A stretch of 64,000 nucleotides of DNA from Pachypanchax playfairii (taxonomy: Eukaryota > Chordata > Actinopteri > Cyprinodontiformes > Aplocheilidae): the NCBI GenBank assembly GCA_006937955.1, contig SSNP01000008.1:7137209-7201208 (forward strand), written 5' to 3'. The position numbers and the translations under genes were made by a program. This document shows, in pieces, positions 24,112 to 35,728 of this stretch. Below the pieces are notes generated by a model, which saw nothing but the letters and a program-made list of their open reading frames with translations, was not told the DNA's origin and did no database searches. Each line of letters starts with the position of its first letter. The first letter of the stretch is position 1.

Positions 24112-27100
24112 TCAGAGTTTTAATTGAGAATAGACACTTTCTTCAGTTTTCAGATCTTTTTTCATCCCTCTTGCAGTTTTCCTTCCAGAGTAATGTATTG
24201 CAGCATAGTGCAGATCCTGTCCACTTTGAGACTGTGAACCAAAACATGCGTTGTATAAAAATGTCACATCTGTTAATCTGTTAATAATCATTTTATTACA
24301 TATTGGGTTGCTTGAAAAGAACGCTTTACTTACAAAATGATCTCCTGCTTGGCTTGTGTTTTCTTGCCTTGTTTGCAAAGAAGTTTTTTCTGTCCCTAAA
24401 ATAAAAACATAAAATTTCCTTAATTTGACTTTTGATTGAAGATCTAAAGATGACTCAGCAGGTTTGGTGTAAACATTTTTAGAATCTATTGTCTATGTTT
24501 GTTGGACAATACGGTTTGTGTTTCAGAGGAAATAAGTAAAATAGAATAATTCAGAATGTGCTTTTAGAAAAGTTTCTAGAGGTTTGACCTCCCTCGTAGT
24601 CTTAGCTTACTTCATCAAATAATTAAAAGATTTTGTAAATTAGATGCTTGAATTATGAAAACACATTGATCATCTAAACAGCCTTCACAGCAAATCAAAT
24701 GTATTTGGTCACAAATACAGGACTGTTCTATACTGATTTTCTAGTCAGCATAGAGTTGTTCTCCATGTCATACATGAGATGCGGTATCTTCAGATTCAGA
24801 AGCCTGAGACTGAATCGCCAGACTGTCAGATAACTTCTCCTCCATTAAACCCACTTCCACCTCAAATTCATCCAACAATACTTACTTTTAAATTGTTTAC
24901 GTTCTGCTTTTTGGTAACAGAGCAAAACTACATTTATGATCACAGAAATGGTCAAGCAGCTGATTGCTATAATCAGTCCAGGAAATTCAGTTGAGTCTGT
25001 AAATAAAAAACAAAAAGTTAAGGACTATTTCATCATTTTTAAAAAAAGTTATTTTTGCACACATTTTACGCACACACTCACACACACACACACAACAAGT
25101 CACAAGTATACTCTTCCTCGTTCAATTGAACAAGAAGGTGTTTATATTTATATACACTTATATCATATAAAATGTTTATAAATCATACCAGCTTTCACTT
25201 TAGTTCCATTTCCGAAGAAAATCTGTCCACATGAAGCCACAGCACAGTAATATGTTCCAGCATCAGAGGAACTGATATTGTTGGAGAACATGCATCTTTT
25301 CTTAGAATTAGATTCAGTCTCACATCCATTATGTCTGTTTCCATCAGTGTAGAGAACTTCAGGAAAAGACTTATTTGATCCAGATCTGAACCAGAACACG
25401 CTGACATCGTCTGAGCACATCAAGTTCTCAGCACCATAAAGAACTGAACACTGCAGAGTAGTAACTGCACCAGAAGGATCTGAAACTTTTGTCTGTTGAA
25501 TTTCAATGGAGTTTGATGATCTCTCTGTGTTTCCTACAGTAGAAAATACAAAACTGTTAGTGAATATAATTTAATCTCATTTTAGAAGTTGAGAAGAAGA
25601 ATTAAGTAGATTTGTGTATGTATCCAGGTCCCACAATTCATAAAGAAAAAGAAACCTTCCGCTCAACCACTCACCCACTCCCTGATTATTTTGCTGGGTT
25701 GCCAGTTCTGATGTTGATCCTCTTTTTTTTCTCTTGTATTTGTTCAATTTTGGGGAATATCTGAGGGCTTATTTATTCAGCACTGAGTTTTCTTAAGTGT
25801 ATTTGAACCCCCAATCATTTGAACTGTGTCTGTACAAGGGGTGCAGCTTGGCTGCTCACTACTACTACTACTACTGTCATTTAGCAGACGCTTTTATCCA
25901 AAGCGACTTACATTGAGAGAACATACAAGCAAGAAATCAAAGAGAAGAAAACAATATAAGGAGGTGGACTGTTTGGAGTCCAGTTTAATTCCGACGCTGA
26001 TACATCAAGTGTATCAATGTTTTTTTGTTTTTTGTTTTTTTTCTTTGTAGAGATAAACTCCCAAATTGCTATCATAAATCATAAATCAATTCCTCATTAA
26101 GACTGAAAGTGTTCTTTAAAGAGGTGAGTCTTAAGTCTGCTCTTAAAAGTAGCTGCCGACTCTGAGGATCGGACCGAGTTTGGTAGGTCATTCCACCATC
26201 GGGGGACAACAGAGGAGAAGAGTTTGGAACATGATCTCATGCCACGTTGTGGTGGAAGCGCTAGGTGTCTTTCAGCGGCTGAGCGTAGCTGACGCGTGGG
26301 AATGTAGCTCTGGATGAAGGAGTGAAGGTAAGTAGGAGCTGTGTGTGTTAGAGTCTGGTAAGCCAGAAGCAGAGCTTTGAATTTGATGCGTGCTGCAACT
26401 GGAAGCCAGTGCAGAGAAATAAGCAGCGGAGTGACATGAGCCCTCTTGGGCTGGTTGAAGACCAGACGTGCTGCTGCGTTCTGAATCATCTGCAGAGGTT
26501 TAATATAGTTGTTTCGTAATATTCTGTTTAATTACAGCTGTTTATTATCAAATTTTAAAAAAGAAATATTAACATTAATTTGTCATTTCAAAAATTGTTG
26601 ACACAACTTAGTACTAATAACACTATGCAGTTGTAGATAGTTCATTAATAAATGAAAGATTAAAACAACATTAACAATTAAATTTTATTACCTGTTATTA
26701 ACAAATAGGTCCCATTCCAGTAATTCTTATTCCAGTCAGCGATTGAGCAGTGATACATTCCTTCATCTTCCTGAACTGTCTTTAAGATGGTAAGAGTTGT
26801 AACCTGCTCATTATATGTTGACTTCAGTCTTGAGTCTGAAAATTCTGGTTCATACTGTGGTTTTCCATCTTTAATCAACTTCACCATTAATTTCAGAGTA
26901 TCTCCTGTACTCTGCTTGTACCAGTGAAGTTCACTACTGCTCTGCCTTTTATCAGGCAAAGTACATGTCAAATATGCCGTTTCACCAAGTTGAACTGTGG
27001 CCACTGGAACCAGAGTGTCTGAAAAAAAGTTTTAAACTTTAAAAAATAAAATCACAATACTAGAATTAGACATCGGAAAACTATAGATTTTTAAAAATAC

Positions 27101-27222
27101 ACAAAATTTAGGGATAAATGTTCAAACAGTGTTGTTGTAAAGAAATATAAAAAAAATGAGAAGTGTGGATGGAACTTACACCCTTGTTGAAGTAGAAGTA
27201 GTGTAACCCAGAACAGAATCAT
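24112..27222 (-). CDS. nitr: Gene E: NITR, ITIM tail (type 1)
   Basis: Exons in transcript order: 27222-27180, 27018-26692, 25533-25189, 24996-24886, 24395-24334, 24231-24112; 335 codons. The signal exon encodes MILFWVTLLLLQQG. The V domain (LTCTLPDK, HWYKQ, DEGMYHC, WNGTYLLITG) is identical in sequence to that of gene H. The I domain has six cysteines (LQC, LMC, NGC, KRC, YYC, SCG) and J-like FGNGTKVKAG; apart from its last residues it differs from that of gene H at about six positions. The membrane span is GLIIAISCLTISVIINVVLLCY. The tail has LHYAAI and SVYSQL, both ITIMs. Intron 2 is enlarged by an L2-like LINE fragment at 25855-26490 in the same orientation as the gene. Confidence 0.87.
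25855..26490 (-). mobile_element. L2-like LINE, 3' truncated copy in gene E intron 2
   Basis: An open frame at 26097-26489 encodes the end of a reverse-transcriptase protein (MIQNAAARLVFN, HVTPLLISLHWLPVAARIKF, WWNDLPNSVRSSESAATFKS, RLKTHLF). Beyond the stop lies the known fish LINE/SINE tail AAGTCGCTTTGGATAAAAGC then GTCTGCTAAATGAC and a (GTA)n repeat at 25858-25875. The intact last frame suggests a fairly recent insertion. Confidence 0.82.
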
Positions 27223-27280
27223 CTTTACACTGCTGGGCTCAAACACTTGTTTTTTACTTATCTTTCAGTGGCAGAAGGAG

Positions 27281-27352
27281 GAGTAATGATCAAGAGCATC
27301 TGATTGGTTAGTTCAAAATGTTCTATTAAAAGTGCACTTCCTTTCCTACTGA
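27281..27352 (-). promoter_or_regulatory. Conserved upstream module of gene E
   Basis: On the gene strand: AGGAAGTGCAC (Ets-type) and AACCAATCAGA (CCAAT). The RUNX-like ACCAC element of genes B to D is not intact here. Confidence 0.45.
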
Positions 27353-27749
27353 GGTTTTTTCATTCTTACACTGTTTTATCTTTAATTTTTATGTTTTTAT
27401 TCCTACTAACACATTGAGTGATTCAATTTGAAAAATACAATATAAATTTAGAAAAGTGTAAATAAACATTAAAGAATGTTTTGTTGAAAATGTAAAAAAT
27501 GTCAAAAGAACTCAGTAAAGGGCTTGATGTGAGTTACTTCAATTCAACTGAAACAAGTGTTTTGCCATTTCAACTCGAGCAATTAAATGTAGCAACTGAT
27601 ATTGCATTAATGTTATTGAATCAAATCAACTCAAGCCTCATTTAAATAGCACATTACTTGCAGTAACCCGATGTGCTTTTCAACAATGTATATTAAAACT
27701 AGAAAAAATATATATATTTATATTATATTTATCTTGAAGATAAAATAAA

Positions 27750-29470
27750 GATAACGTGGAACACCATTACCCAGACTCTCTGCTCATTGTTCTAGGAGAC
27801 TTAAACAAAGCGAACCTCAGACATGAGCTCCCAAAATTCAGACAGCATGTTACCTGTCCAACCATGGACAGTAATATCCTGGATCACTGTTACATTGTCA
27901 TGAAGGGCGCCTATCATTAAGTTCCTCGTGCAGCTTTGGGTCGTTCTGATAACTGCATTGTTCATCTCCCTACAGAAGATGAAACTCAAATGTATGAAGG
28001 CTGTATTCAAAACTGTGAGAAGATAAATGACTGAGGCAAATGAGAAACTATAGGCCTGCTTCGACTGCACTGACTGAACTGCTTTTTACAGATTTAACAT
28101 CAAACCTGAATAAATTCCCTCACACTGTGGCCTGTTACACCAACTTTCGTGAGAACTTGTGCGTGCGCCAACAAAAACTTTCTGCACGTACAACAACCAT
28201 AAACCCTGGTTCACACCCAAACTGAGGTGGATTGGAGAATTCAGAGAAAACATATTCAGCTCTGGAAACAAGCTCCTGTACAACCAGACCAGAAACATAA
28301 TTAACAAGGAAATCAGAGTAGCAAAGAAGTGCTACTCTGATAAACTGAAAAACCACTTCTCTACAAACAATGTCCACTCACAATGGCAAGGTCTGAAAAA
28401 AAGTCACTAATTACAGGAGCCCAATCCCCCAGTCTGCAGGGAATCAACACTTAGCAGAGGTGTTGAATGTGTTCTATTACAGATTTGACGAGCCTTTCTT
28501 CACACCTTCCACCTGTATGGATATCACGCCTTGTTCTCCACCACCACTGTCCCTCCCAAACCCCCACACATCAGCTGTGTGAGGATGAGGTCAGCTTTTT
28601 AGGAGACAATAAAGCCCCTTTCAGACAGGCCATGAAAAAAGTTAATGTTCCCGGCTTCGTCCGTTACACTTTTCTGTCTGAAAGCTGTTTAAAAGCAGCC
28701 GAAAGGCTAAGCTTAAAAAAAAAGTGACGTGTCTGAAAGTACAACTCTGATTAAATACCAGATCGAATTCGCCGCAAATATTCCCAAATGTCTGTCTGAA
28801 AACGGCTTTAGAAAGGAAGGCTCCAGGTCCAGACGGTGTTTTTCCTTCCTGCCAAGAGGTCTGTGAACACTTGTCTCCCATCTTTACAATAATCTTCAAC
28901 ACCTCACTGGAGCTTTGAAAGTCCCTTCCTGCCTGGAAAGCTCTACCATCATCTCGGTCCCCAAAACACCCTCCATCCAGTGATTATATGACTACAAACC
29001 CATCGCCCTGAAATCTGTAGTCATGAAATCCGTTGAAAGGCTGGTGTTGAATTACCTAAAGTCCATAACAGGATCCCTGCTGGACCCCATGTAGTTTGCA
29101 TACAGGGAAAACAGTTCAGTGGATGATGCAGTCTACATGGGGCTGCATTATTTCCTGCAACACCTTGACACTGCTAGGATGTACACCAGGATGTTGTTTA
29201 TGGACTTCAGCTCTGCATTTAATACTGTACCATCCTCCCAGAAGTCCTCCAGTCTAAACTGTCCCTGCTCTCTGCCCCAGCCTCCACTTGCCTTCTGACA
29301 AACAGGGCACAGCATGTGGGGCTGGGGAAAATAACATCCAGCACCTGGACCAGCAGCACTGGTGCCCCCCAGGAAGAGCCCTCCACCCCTGTGTGCTACA
29401 GATCTCTGTATGCCAAAACCAACCACAAGATACACTGTCACTATGTAGAACAAACATGTTTAACTCGCCT
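27750..29470 (+). mobile_element. Non-LTR retrotransposon, decayed endonuclease to RT
   Basis: Plus-strand frames read in order along a jockey/CR1-like fish LINE: FLGDLNKANLRHELPKFRQH (endonuclease end, about 27805-27845), NKLLYNQTRNIINKEIRVAK (about 28270-28325), RKAPGPDGV (about 28815-28840), and RT-like segments up to about 29240. Many stops and frameshifts are present. A 200 bp MITE is nested in it at 28611-28810, interrupting the frame just before RKAPGPDG. Confidence 0.75.
28611..28810 (+). mobile_element. MITE nested in the LINE
   Basis: Its ends, AAAGCCCCTTTCAGACAGGC and GTCTGTCTGAAAACGGCTTT, are imperfect inverted repeats of each other. It splits a LINE frame that resumes directly afterwards. 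A shorter relative lies at 23284-23387. Confidence 0.65.
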
Positions 29471-29528
29471 AATGAATAAATAACCTCCTCTGTCATAAAA
29501 AAAAATATATATCTATACCTGCACTGTA

Positions 29529-29756
29529 CTCATACATGTCAACCTTATGAGAATTAGGGAGACCATAGGGGGTTGCCAGTAGTGTTGGAGTGCTGGGGAA
29601 GGGGTTAATTTTTGCAGCAGGGTGGGAGCATTTGGTCCTTCAGTGTCAGAAATCAGGAGAAATTCGGGAGAGAGGTGGCTCCGGGAGTTTTTCAGTGGGG
29701 CACTAAAATTCAGGCGTCTCTCGGGAAAATCGGTAGAGCTGACGTGTATGAATGTA
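29529..29756. mobile_element. MITE-like repeat with inverted ends
   Basis: Starts CATACATGTCAACCTTATGA and ends CGGTAGAGCTGACGTGTATG, which are imperfect inverted repeats. It resembles the common fish repeat that opens CATACCTGTCAACC. About 230 bp, with no coding capacity. Confidence 0.5.
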
Positions 29757-29822
29757 CTACCTGACTTCAAACCACCAATAAGACTTTCATAATGGAAAAA
29801 TAATACTAATGTATCTTCTAGG

Positions 29823-29970
29823 GGGGCAACTGTAGCCTAATGGGAAGTAGATTGCCTCTCATTCAACTGAACCATACAAAATGGCTGCCCTCTGCTCCTC
29901 ACATAACAGGTAAGGATGGGTCAAATGCAGAACCTGAGTTTCCCAAAGAAAGATTAGTAAAGTAAAACAT
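29823..29970 (+). mobile_element. tRNA-derived SINE fragment
   Basis: GGGGCAACTGTAGCCTAATG at the head resembles fish SINE tRNA-like promoters (GGGGCGGCTGTGGCTCAGTG), and the tail GGTCAAATGCAGAACCTGAG then TTAGTAAAGTAAAAC matches their 3' part. Confidence 0.55.
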
Positions 29971-31780
29971 TATTATTATTTTATGTGTGTTTTATGTCCA
30001 ACACTCTCTATTATCTCTATATATGTCTGTTTGTATGAACAATAAAGTAAATTAAATGTTTTTTATAAGATAAGTTGTTGGGGACTCTGGGTTTTGGGTA
30101 GATGCCTTTTCTGTTACTTGTGTTTTCTACCTCACAGTGGAGCTCTGGGCACCACGATACTGCTCTGGCTGTGGAAGGAGAATTGTCTGGTCTGGAGTCA
30201 TACCTGCCACTTGTCATCTGATCAACACTGCTCAAAAGTTGAGCCTCTGCCATTGCTGACAGACCACTGTAACCGCATGGTGAATCTTGGCCTATTGTGA
30301 GAATTATTTCCTGTGAAGTCATTTCAGTGACAAAGTGAAATTCTTGAAGACACACACAAATCTTAAACCCTGTGTTCTCTGCTCTGTTTTCAGTGCTCCT
30401 TTCGGACTCCTGCCATCATACTCAGCAAGATCCTCAAATCACTTCCAAATGACGATCCTTCATCGCCAGTGTACAGCTACGGTCACATTTCTGCATCATT
30501 TCTGAGTTCTCTGAATTCTGTCACAAAAACTCTCTGAAGTATTTTCTATTTCAAGAATGCAGATTCCTACAATAGTCTTCTGCTGCACTTTGAAGTGCAT
30601 GTGTGAACATCAGCCAAAATACATTATTTGCAAATCCTTCAAAAAATTATTGTTATAATTAATCTTTTTCAGAAGCTATTGTTGCCTGCAACACATTTAT
30701 GTTAAACTAATTTTATGTTACCCACCAATTATTTAATCTTGTGATGTTACAATGATTCTCAACAGATTCTGATTTGACGTTTGTAAATGGATTGTTTTTC
30801 CCTTTATCTTATATTGGGAATCAGACTTAGATTTTTTTTAGCCTGGTCTGAGATTGCAAATGTTTAATTTTCTCATTGACTATAGAGAGGGGGAAATAAA
30901 GAGTATAATCACAGGTTGTTGATTAATGTTGTAAAACAAAACTGTCATAATTTGTGTTGTTTAAACAGGAAACAGGAAAAAACACAGGAGGCTCAGCGAT
31001 GAAGTAAAAAAAAAACAATGCATTAACAAAGAAACAAAAAGGCTGCCATGGCAGCAAAATTAAGATTTACAAAACTACAGGGATATAAGAGACACTGAGG
31101 ATTAAGACGTTAATGTGGCAACAAGGAACACTGAGTGAGCTCAGTATTTAAACAGAGGAAGGTGGATGAGTGATTGAGAACACCTGGAGAGGAGAAGAAG
31201 AGATACAAATCAGAGAGATGTGAAACAGCTGATGAGAGAGAGTGAAAATGGAGGCACTATAGTGTGAAAGTAGGTCATTATTGATCAGGAGGTAATTTTC
31301 TCAGTGCCAGCCCCCAGCAGGCCACATGGAATAATTATCTTTGTGCAACCCCAACCCCCCCCCCATTAGTATTAATAATACTACTAGCAGTACTAATACT
31401 AATGACTTGCAGATATTCATGGAACAGTTAACTGACACTGACAGAGAAGAGTCACAGACTTCAGAGTGAAACATCATGTCAGATTTTATATTTTATTGTT
31501 CTGTTTTCTTTCACATAAAAAAAGAAAAGTAATTTATGAATTATGTCATTGTCTTTTACATTTTGACATTTATCGAAACAACTCCAGGTTTTTTGTGAAA
31601 TGGGTAGATTTTCTAACAGACAAACAAATACAGACAATCACACAAAATCTTTGCATCTGAGAAATTATTGAACATCTTATAGTACAAAATTGTGATTTTT
31701 TTTAAAACAACTGTCTCCTTAAAAAGTAGATATTTATTTACTCTCACATCGGTGGTTGATGCTGTAAAAAACATTAATAA
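29971..31780. other. Intergenic, 3' flank of gene F
   Basis: No gene is recognised. Includes a stretch at 30090-30540 with no identifiable frame, a purine-rich repeat-like stretch at 30965-31270, and a C9 tract near 31350. TTTTATT at about 31485-31498 reads AATAAAA on the minus strand and may be the gene F poly(A) signal. Confidence 0.4.
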
Positions 31781-33761
31781 TCAGAGTTTAACTTGGGAGT
31801 AAACACTTTCCTGATTCTTCATCTCTCTCGTCTTCTTTACTCGTGTACTTTTCCTTCCAGAGAAATCCAATGCAGCGTATTTCAGATCTGGTCCATCTTC
31901 AGTCTGTGTAGTAAGTAAGTAAGTAAAGAGTTTATTTAAGTGTCCTGCACAACAAGGTGCCCAGCCCTCATGGGCTTACAAGACACTCGCACACAATATA
32001 CTTTAAATTACAAGATGGTCATCCAAAAAAAAGGTCAGAATCCATTACCAATAATACATTCCCGTATTATTTTACAAATACAGGGTTCTCTTACGCAACT
32101 TCCATGCCAACTCCAAAAACTTTGCTAATGTAAATACCTCCTCCCTGTAGTAAATATTAGGTTCATTACGAAGTTAAATTGTTACATATGTATTGAGAAA
32201 TGTTTATATATTGAAAGAAATGATGTCTTGTATCTGTGCTTACATCATGATCTCTTGGTTGGCTCAAACTGTCGCATCTTGCCTGTGAAGACAAACTTGA
32301 GTTTTCTTTTCCTAAAAAGGAAGAAGCACATGAAAATCATCTGACTTTTCATCCAAAGATGATTTAACAAGTTGTTATTCTGCATTGTGAGGATTTAAAT
32401 TTTCAAAGATAAATAAAGCAGAACCAATTCTGAATCGCTTCTTGCAACATTATTGTGTCATAACGTGACCAATAAGCTGTTAGAAAGACTGTCAACGTCT
32501 TCAGACATCCAAACCCCCAATTCACTGAATAACACTTACTTTTACATGGTTTACATGCTGCTCTTGAAGTTCGATAACAGAAGAAAACAATATTTACAGA
32601 CACAGAAAGGGCCAAGCAGATTATTGTTATCACCAGTAGAGTAGATTCAGTATTTGCTGTTTGTTCTGTAAAATGAAGATAAAAGACATTTTAAAAAAGA
32701 CTCAGTTATGTTTGCACTAACATTATAGAAGTAATAATATTACTGTATATTATCCACTAATAAGCATAAAATAATACCTTCTATTTTAGTTCCATTTCCA
32801 ATTAAAATGTGTCCACATGTGGCCACAGCACAGTAATAAGTTCCAGGATCAGAGGAGCTGACAGTCTTAGAGAAGTTAAAAACACATCTTAAATCAGATT
32901 TATTTCTACACTCATGTCGTTTTCCATCAGTGTAAATGATGTTTGGATGAGTATTTTCTGATGTTGTTCTGAACCAGAACACGCTGAGATCTTCTGAACA
33001 CGGCTTGTTCACGGAGTCAGAAAAGACTGAACACTGAAGAGTCACTGGGTCTCCTGGATGGACTGGATTTAATCCTGTCTGCTGTTGAACAACAGTGTAG
33101 TTCAATGTCTTCTCACTGTTTCCTACAGAATATAATATAATACTGTTAGAAATTATTATTTAAATTATAGGTGTGTTTTCTCATTTGAAAGACAGGCTTG
33201 AAGATACCCAAAACAATTCAAATAAAAAGCAGTTCATGCACACGTTACCTTTTATAGTTAAATATGTGCCATTCCAAATATTCTTTGTCCAGTCGATGAA
33301 AGCGCAGTGATACATTCCTTCATCTTCTTGAACTGTTTTCAGGATAATCAGAATGCTGATTTCATCATTAAAAATTGCATTCATTCTTGAAGTAGAAACA
33401 TTTTGTCCATGTTCAGGTGCTGCATGATTCCGCAGTTTGAAAACTAACTTTAGAGAATCTCCTGTTATTTGTTTGTACCAGTGAAGTTTACCACTGTTAT
33501 CCTTTTCTTTAGGCAAAGCACATGTCAAATTAACAGGTTCACCAAGTCGAACAGTGATCACTGGAACCGAAGTGTCTGCATTAGATAAAAGTAGAACATG
33601 TTAAACAATAAAGTCAGTAAAGTTGACGTTAAAGAATTAGGACAAGATGAACCTAAGCAGTTTTAATTTTGGAAGTCATGTAAATACTTCATTATAAATA
33701 ACTATAGATGGAACTTACATCCTTGGTGAAAGAGAAGCAGTGTCACCCAGAAGAGAATCAT
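31781..33761 (-). CDS. nitr: Gene F: NITR, ITIM tail (type 1)
   Basis: Exons in transcript order: 33761-33719, 33575-33249, 33122-32778, 32665-32540, 32311-32244, 31903-31781; 343 codons. The signal exon encodes MILFWVTLLLFHQG. The V domain (LTCALPKE, HWYKQ, DEGMYHC, WNGTYLTIKG) differs from that of gene K at one residue. The I domain has six cysteines and J-like IGNGTKIEG; it lacks one Asp (KRHEC versus KRHDEC in genes I, J, K, M). The membrane span is LLVITIICLALSVSVNIVFFCY. The tail has LKYAAL and SVYSQV, both ITIMs. A 3' LINE tail has inserted a few bases upstream of the last 3' splice site, replacing most of the natural intron end; the AG itself is kept. Confidence 0.87.
31915..32153 (-). 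mobile_element. LINE 3' tail inserted at a splice acceptor in gene F
   Basis: Flanked by an 8 bp direct repeat TGTAGTAA (31907-31914 and 32146-32153). On the minus strand it ends ...CACTTAAATAAACTCTTTAC followed by a (TTAC)n repeat, a LINE-type tail. The orthologous site in gene J (around 50435-50450) is empty, reading TGTGTAGTAAATATTAGG. Confidence 0.75.
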
Positions 33762-33810
33762 TTTCACACTGTCAATGCTGGGGCTCTTTAGTCTATATTG
33801 CAGTGAAAGA

Positions 33811-33887
33811 AGGAGGTGGGGTGATCCAGGGTCTCTGATTGGTTAATTCAAAACATACCATAAAAATGCATTTCCTGTTTCACTGGT
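33811..33887 (-). promoter_or_regulatory. Conserved upstream module of gene F
   Basis: On the gene strand: AACAGGAAATGCA (Ets-type), TTAACCAATCAGAGA (CCAAT), then ACCCCACCT in the place of the RUNX-like ACCACACCT. Shared almost unchanged with genes I, J, K and M. Confidence 0.5.
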
Positions 33888-35173
33888 CTCTCCTTTTCAG
33901 GTGCTCTGACCCCATTGAAGCAATTATCATAAAAATGTTACAATTTTAAGAAAGTTTTGTGTTCTAATAATATAGAGTAGCTCAGTGATAAAACAATGAA
34001 GTGAAATGTTTTCTGTTTTTTTCTTCCTTGAAAGAATGAAGAAAAAGTGTTAAAATTAATTAAAATAAGTGTGTTATATACAGTATATATTTGTAAACAT
34101 GTAATGCAATTTAGAAATTTTTAACATTATATTGTAATGAGGAAAAGAGGTAAAGTGAAAGAAACATACATTTGTTTTTGACTATTGTGATTTGTGAAGA
34201 GAGGGACTAAAGTTGTGTTTGTTCCAGAAGCTGGCTGTGGGAGGACAGTTCAGAAAGGAGGAACCTTTATCTGAAAGGATTATTATGCCTGTTTAGGCCA
34301 GTCCACGGGACAAGGAGTTGTAGAACAGTCCCTCATTTGTGTGTGTGGAAGGTCCTGAAAAACTTTCTAGATGTTCACATCATGGTGATAGCTATGGCAG
34401 CCACGGAGGAGATTTCCTAAAACCTTGGTCACAATGACCCTTATGAACGCATCATTCATACAAATCTCCCATTTACTACAAAATTTGGAGTTTGTGAACA
34501 TTTGTGGAGGTGGATACTGTTTCCTACAGAAAGTTGGAAGAACTGCTGCATGAGTAACTTGATGAATTGAGAATATGAGGTGATTATCTTCTGTAAACTG
34601 GCTAGAGAGTACTTGCTCTCTTCATACAGGTGCATTGGAACCTTCCTCTGGTCTACCGACAACCATCTTAAAGAAATTCTTGTTGTAAGATGTACAACCC
34701 TAAATTCTGTGTGTTGATCATTACAACTGCTCTGAAATTTGAGGACATGCTTCTAATTTCCAAGATGACAATAGTCCAGAGAGATTCTAGCTGCAACTTT
34801 TACAGCTGCAACTACAGGAAGGAGAAAATCTACTGGCTCTAACCACTGCTTTTGAGGACCTAAAGAGAGGACAGCCATGCTGGTGGATGCAGGAATGGAT
34901 TCAGAGGAAGCACCTCTAAAGCCAGCACCAGATTCAGTTAACCCTAACCCTGGATCACGAGTTAGATGGGGCCACGACACCTTTGCTGAGCTGTTGCATC
35001 GTGTTGCCTCACGTATAATAAAAAATGAGAAGTGTAATTTTCCAGAAACAACTACTTTTTATTATCATGTCTTTTATGTTATTGTAATAACATGCAGTTC
35101 TCTACAATTTTATGAGTAAATAATATATAAAATAAAAAGTTGATAATCCCAGATCATCATGTGCTGTGATTAG

Positions 35174-35205
<32 letters not shown>

Positions 35206-35600
35206 CGACCACTTTTTCCAATAATGATTAATCTAACGTGTTACTATTTCCATACCAGTAGGGAGCTGTGACTACTGTCATCGTTGACATTACTGTTACT
35301 GTAAGTATTGGTAAAACTGGTTGTTGTAACTAAATTACTTTGGGAAGGAGTAATCTGTAGTCAGAAATTGGATGAATATGTCAAGGTAACAGTGGCAACA
35401 CTGTCTATCTACTTGTCTAATATTTTGACAGATGTTTGATATATTTTATACTGACTTCCTGTTGCTATCTGAAAGAAAGGTTTTTTTTTTTTAGCCAGAC
35501 ACCATGAGGTAACAGAACGTGTCCAGTGGGTCTCTATATGTGTGCATGTGCACATTAACAACTTTACCAGGTTCATAAAAAGTTGTACATTATTTCCTCT
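33888..35600. other. F-G divergent intergenic region
   Basis: No gene. It contains the second copy of the 12.0 kb block (34450-34870), a (TGCC)n tract at about 35175-35208, and between 35430 and 35465 a short stretch (AGATGTTTGATATATTTTAT) also seen near 38173. Confidence 0.45.
34450..34870 (+). repeat. Second copy of the 12.0 kb non-coding block
   Basis: Collinear with 12040-12620 (ACAAATCTCCCATTTACTAC, GGAGTTTGTGAACATTTGTG, GTGTTGATCATTACAACTGC). No open frame is shared. Confidence 0.55.
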
Positions 35601-35710
35601 GTGGTTAAACAGAGAAACATCACGATAAAAAAGCCAATCAGATCATTTGAAAATTGTTCACTCCCACTTTGCAAGATTATATTAGGGCGGATCATCGTAT
35701 GATCTGCCTT
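35601..35710 (+). promoter_or_regulatory. Upstream elements of gene G
   Basis: CTGTGGTTAA at about 35599 fits a RUNX consensus, AGCCAATCAG at 35632 is a CCAAT box about 95 bp before the ATG, and GCGGATCATCGTATGATCTGC at about 35687-35707 is a near-perfect inverted repeat. The elements resemble those before the minus-strand genes but in a different order. Confidence 0.4.
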
Positions 35711-35728
35711 TAGTTGAATATAGCAAAC

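Noticed and set aside
29254..29496. Overlapping frames on both strands at the end of the LINE
   Set aside because: They lie in decayed LINE sequence and match no receptor or enzyme pattern.
34877..35119. Open frame MLVDAGMDSEEAPLKPAPDS as a small gene
   Set aside because: It has no homologue I recognise, no splice context and no support from the neighbouring duplicated block; probably chance.
35174..35208. Possible CRISPR-like or regulatory repeat
   Set aside because: It is a simple (TGCC)n microsatellite.
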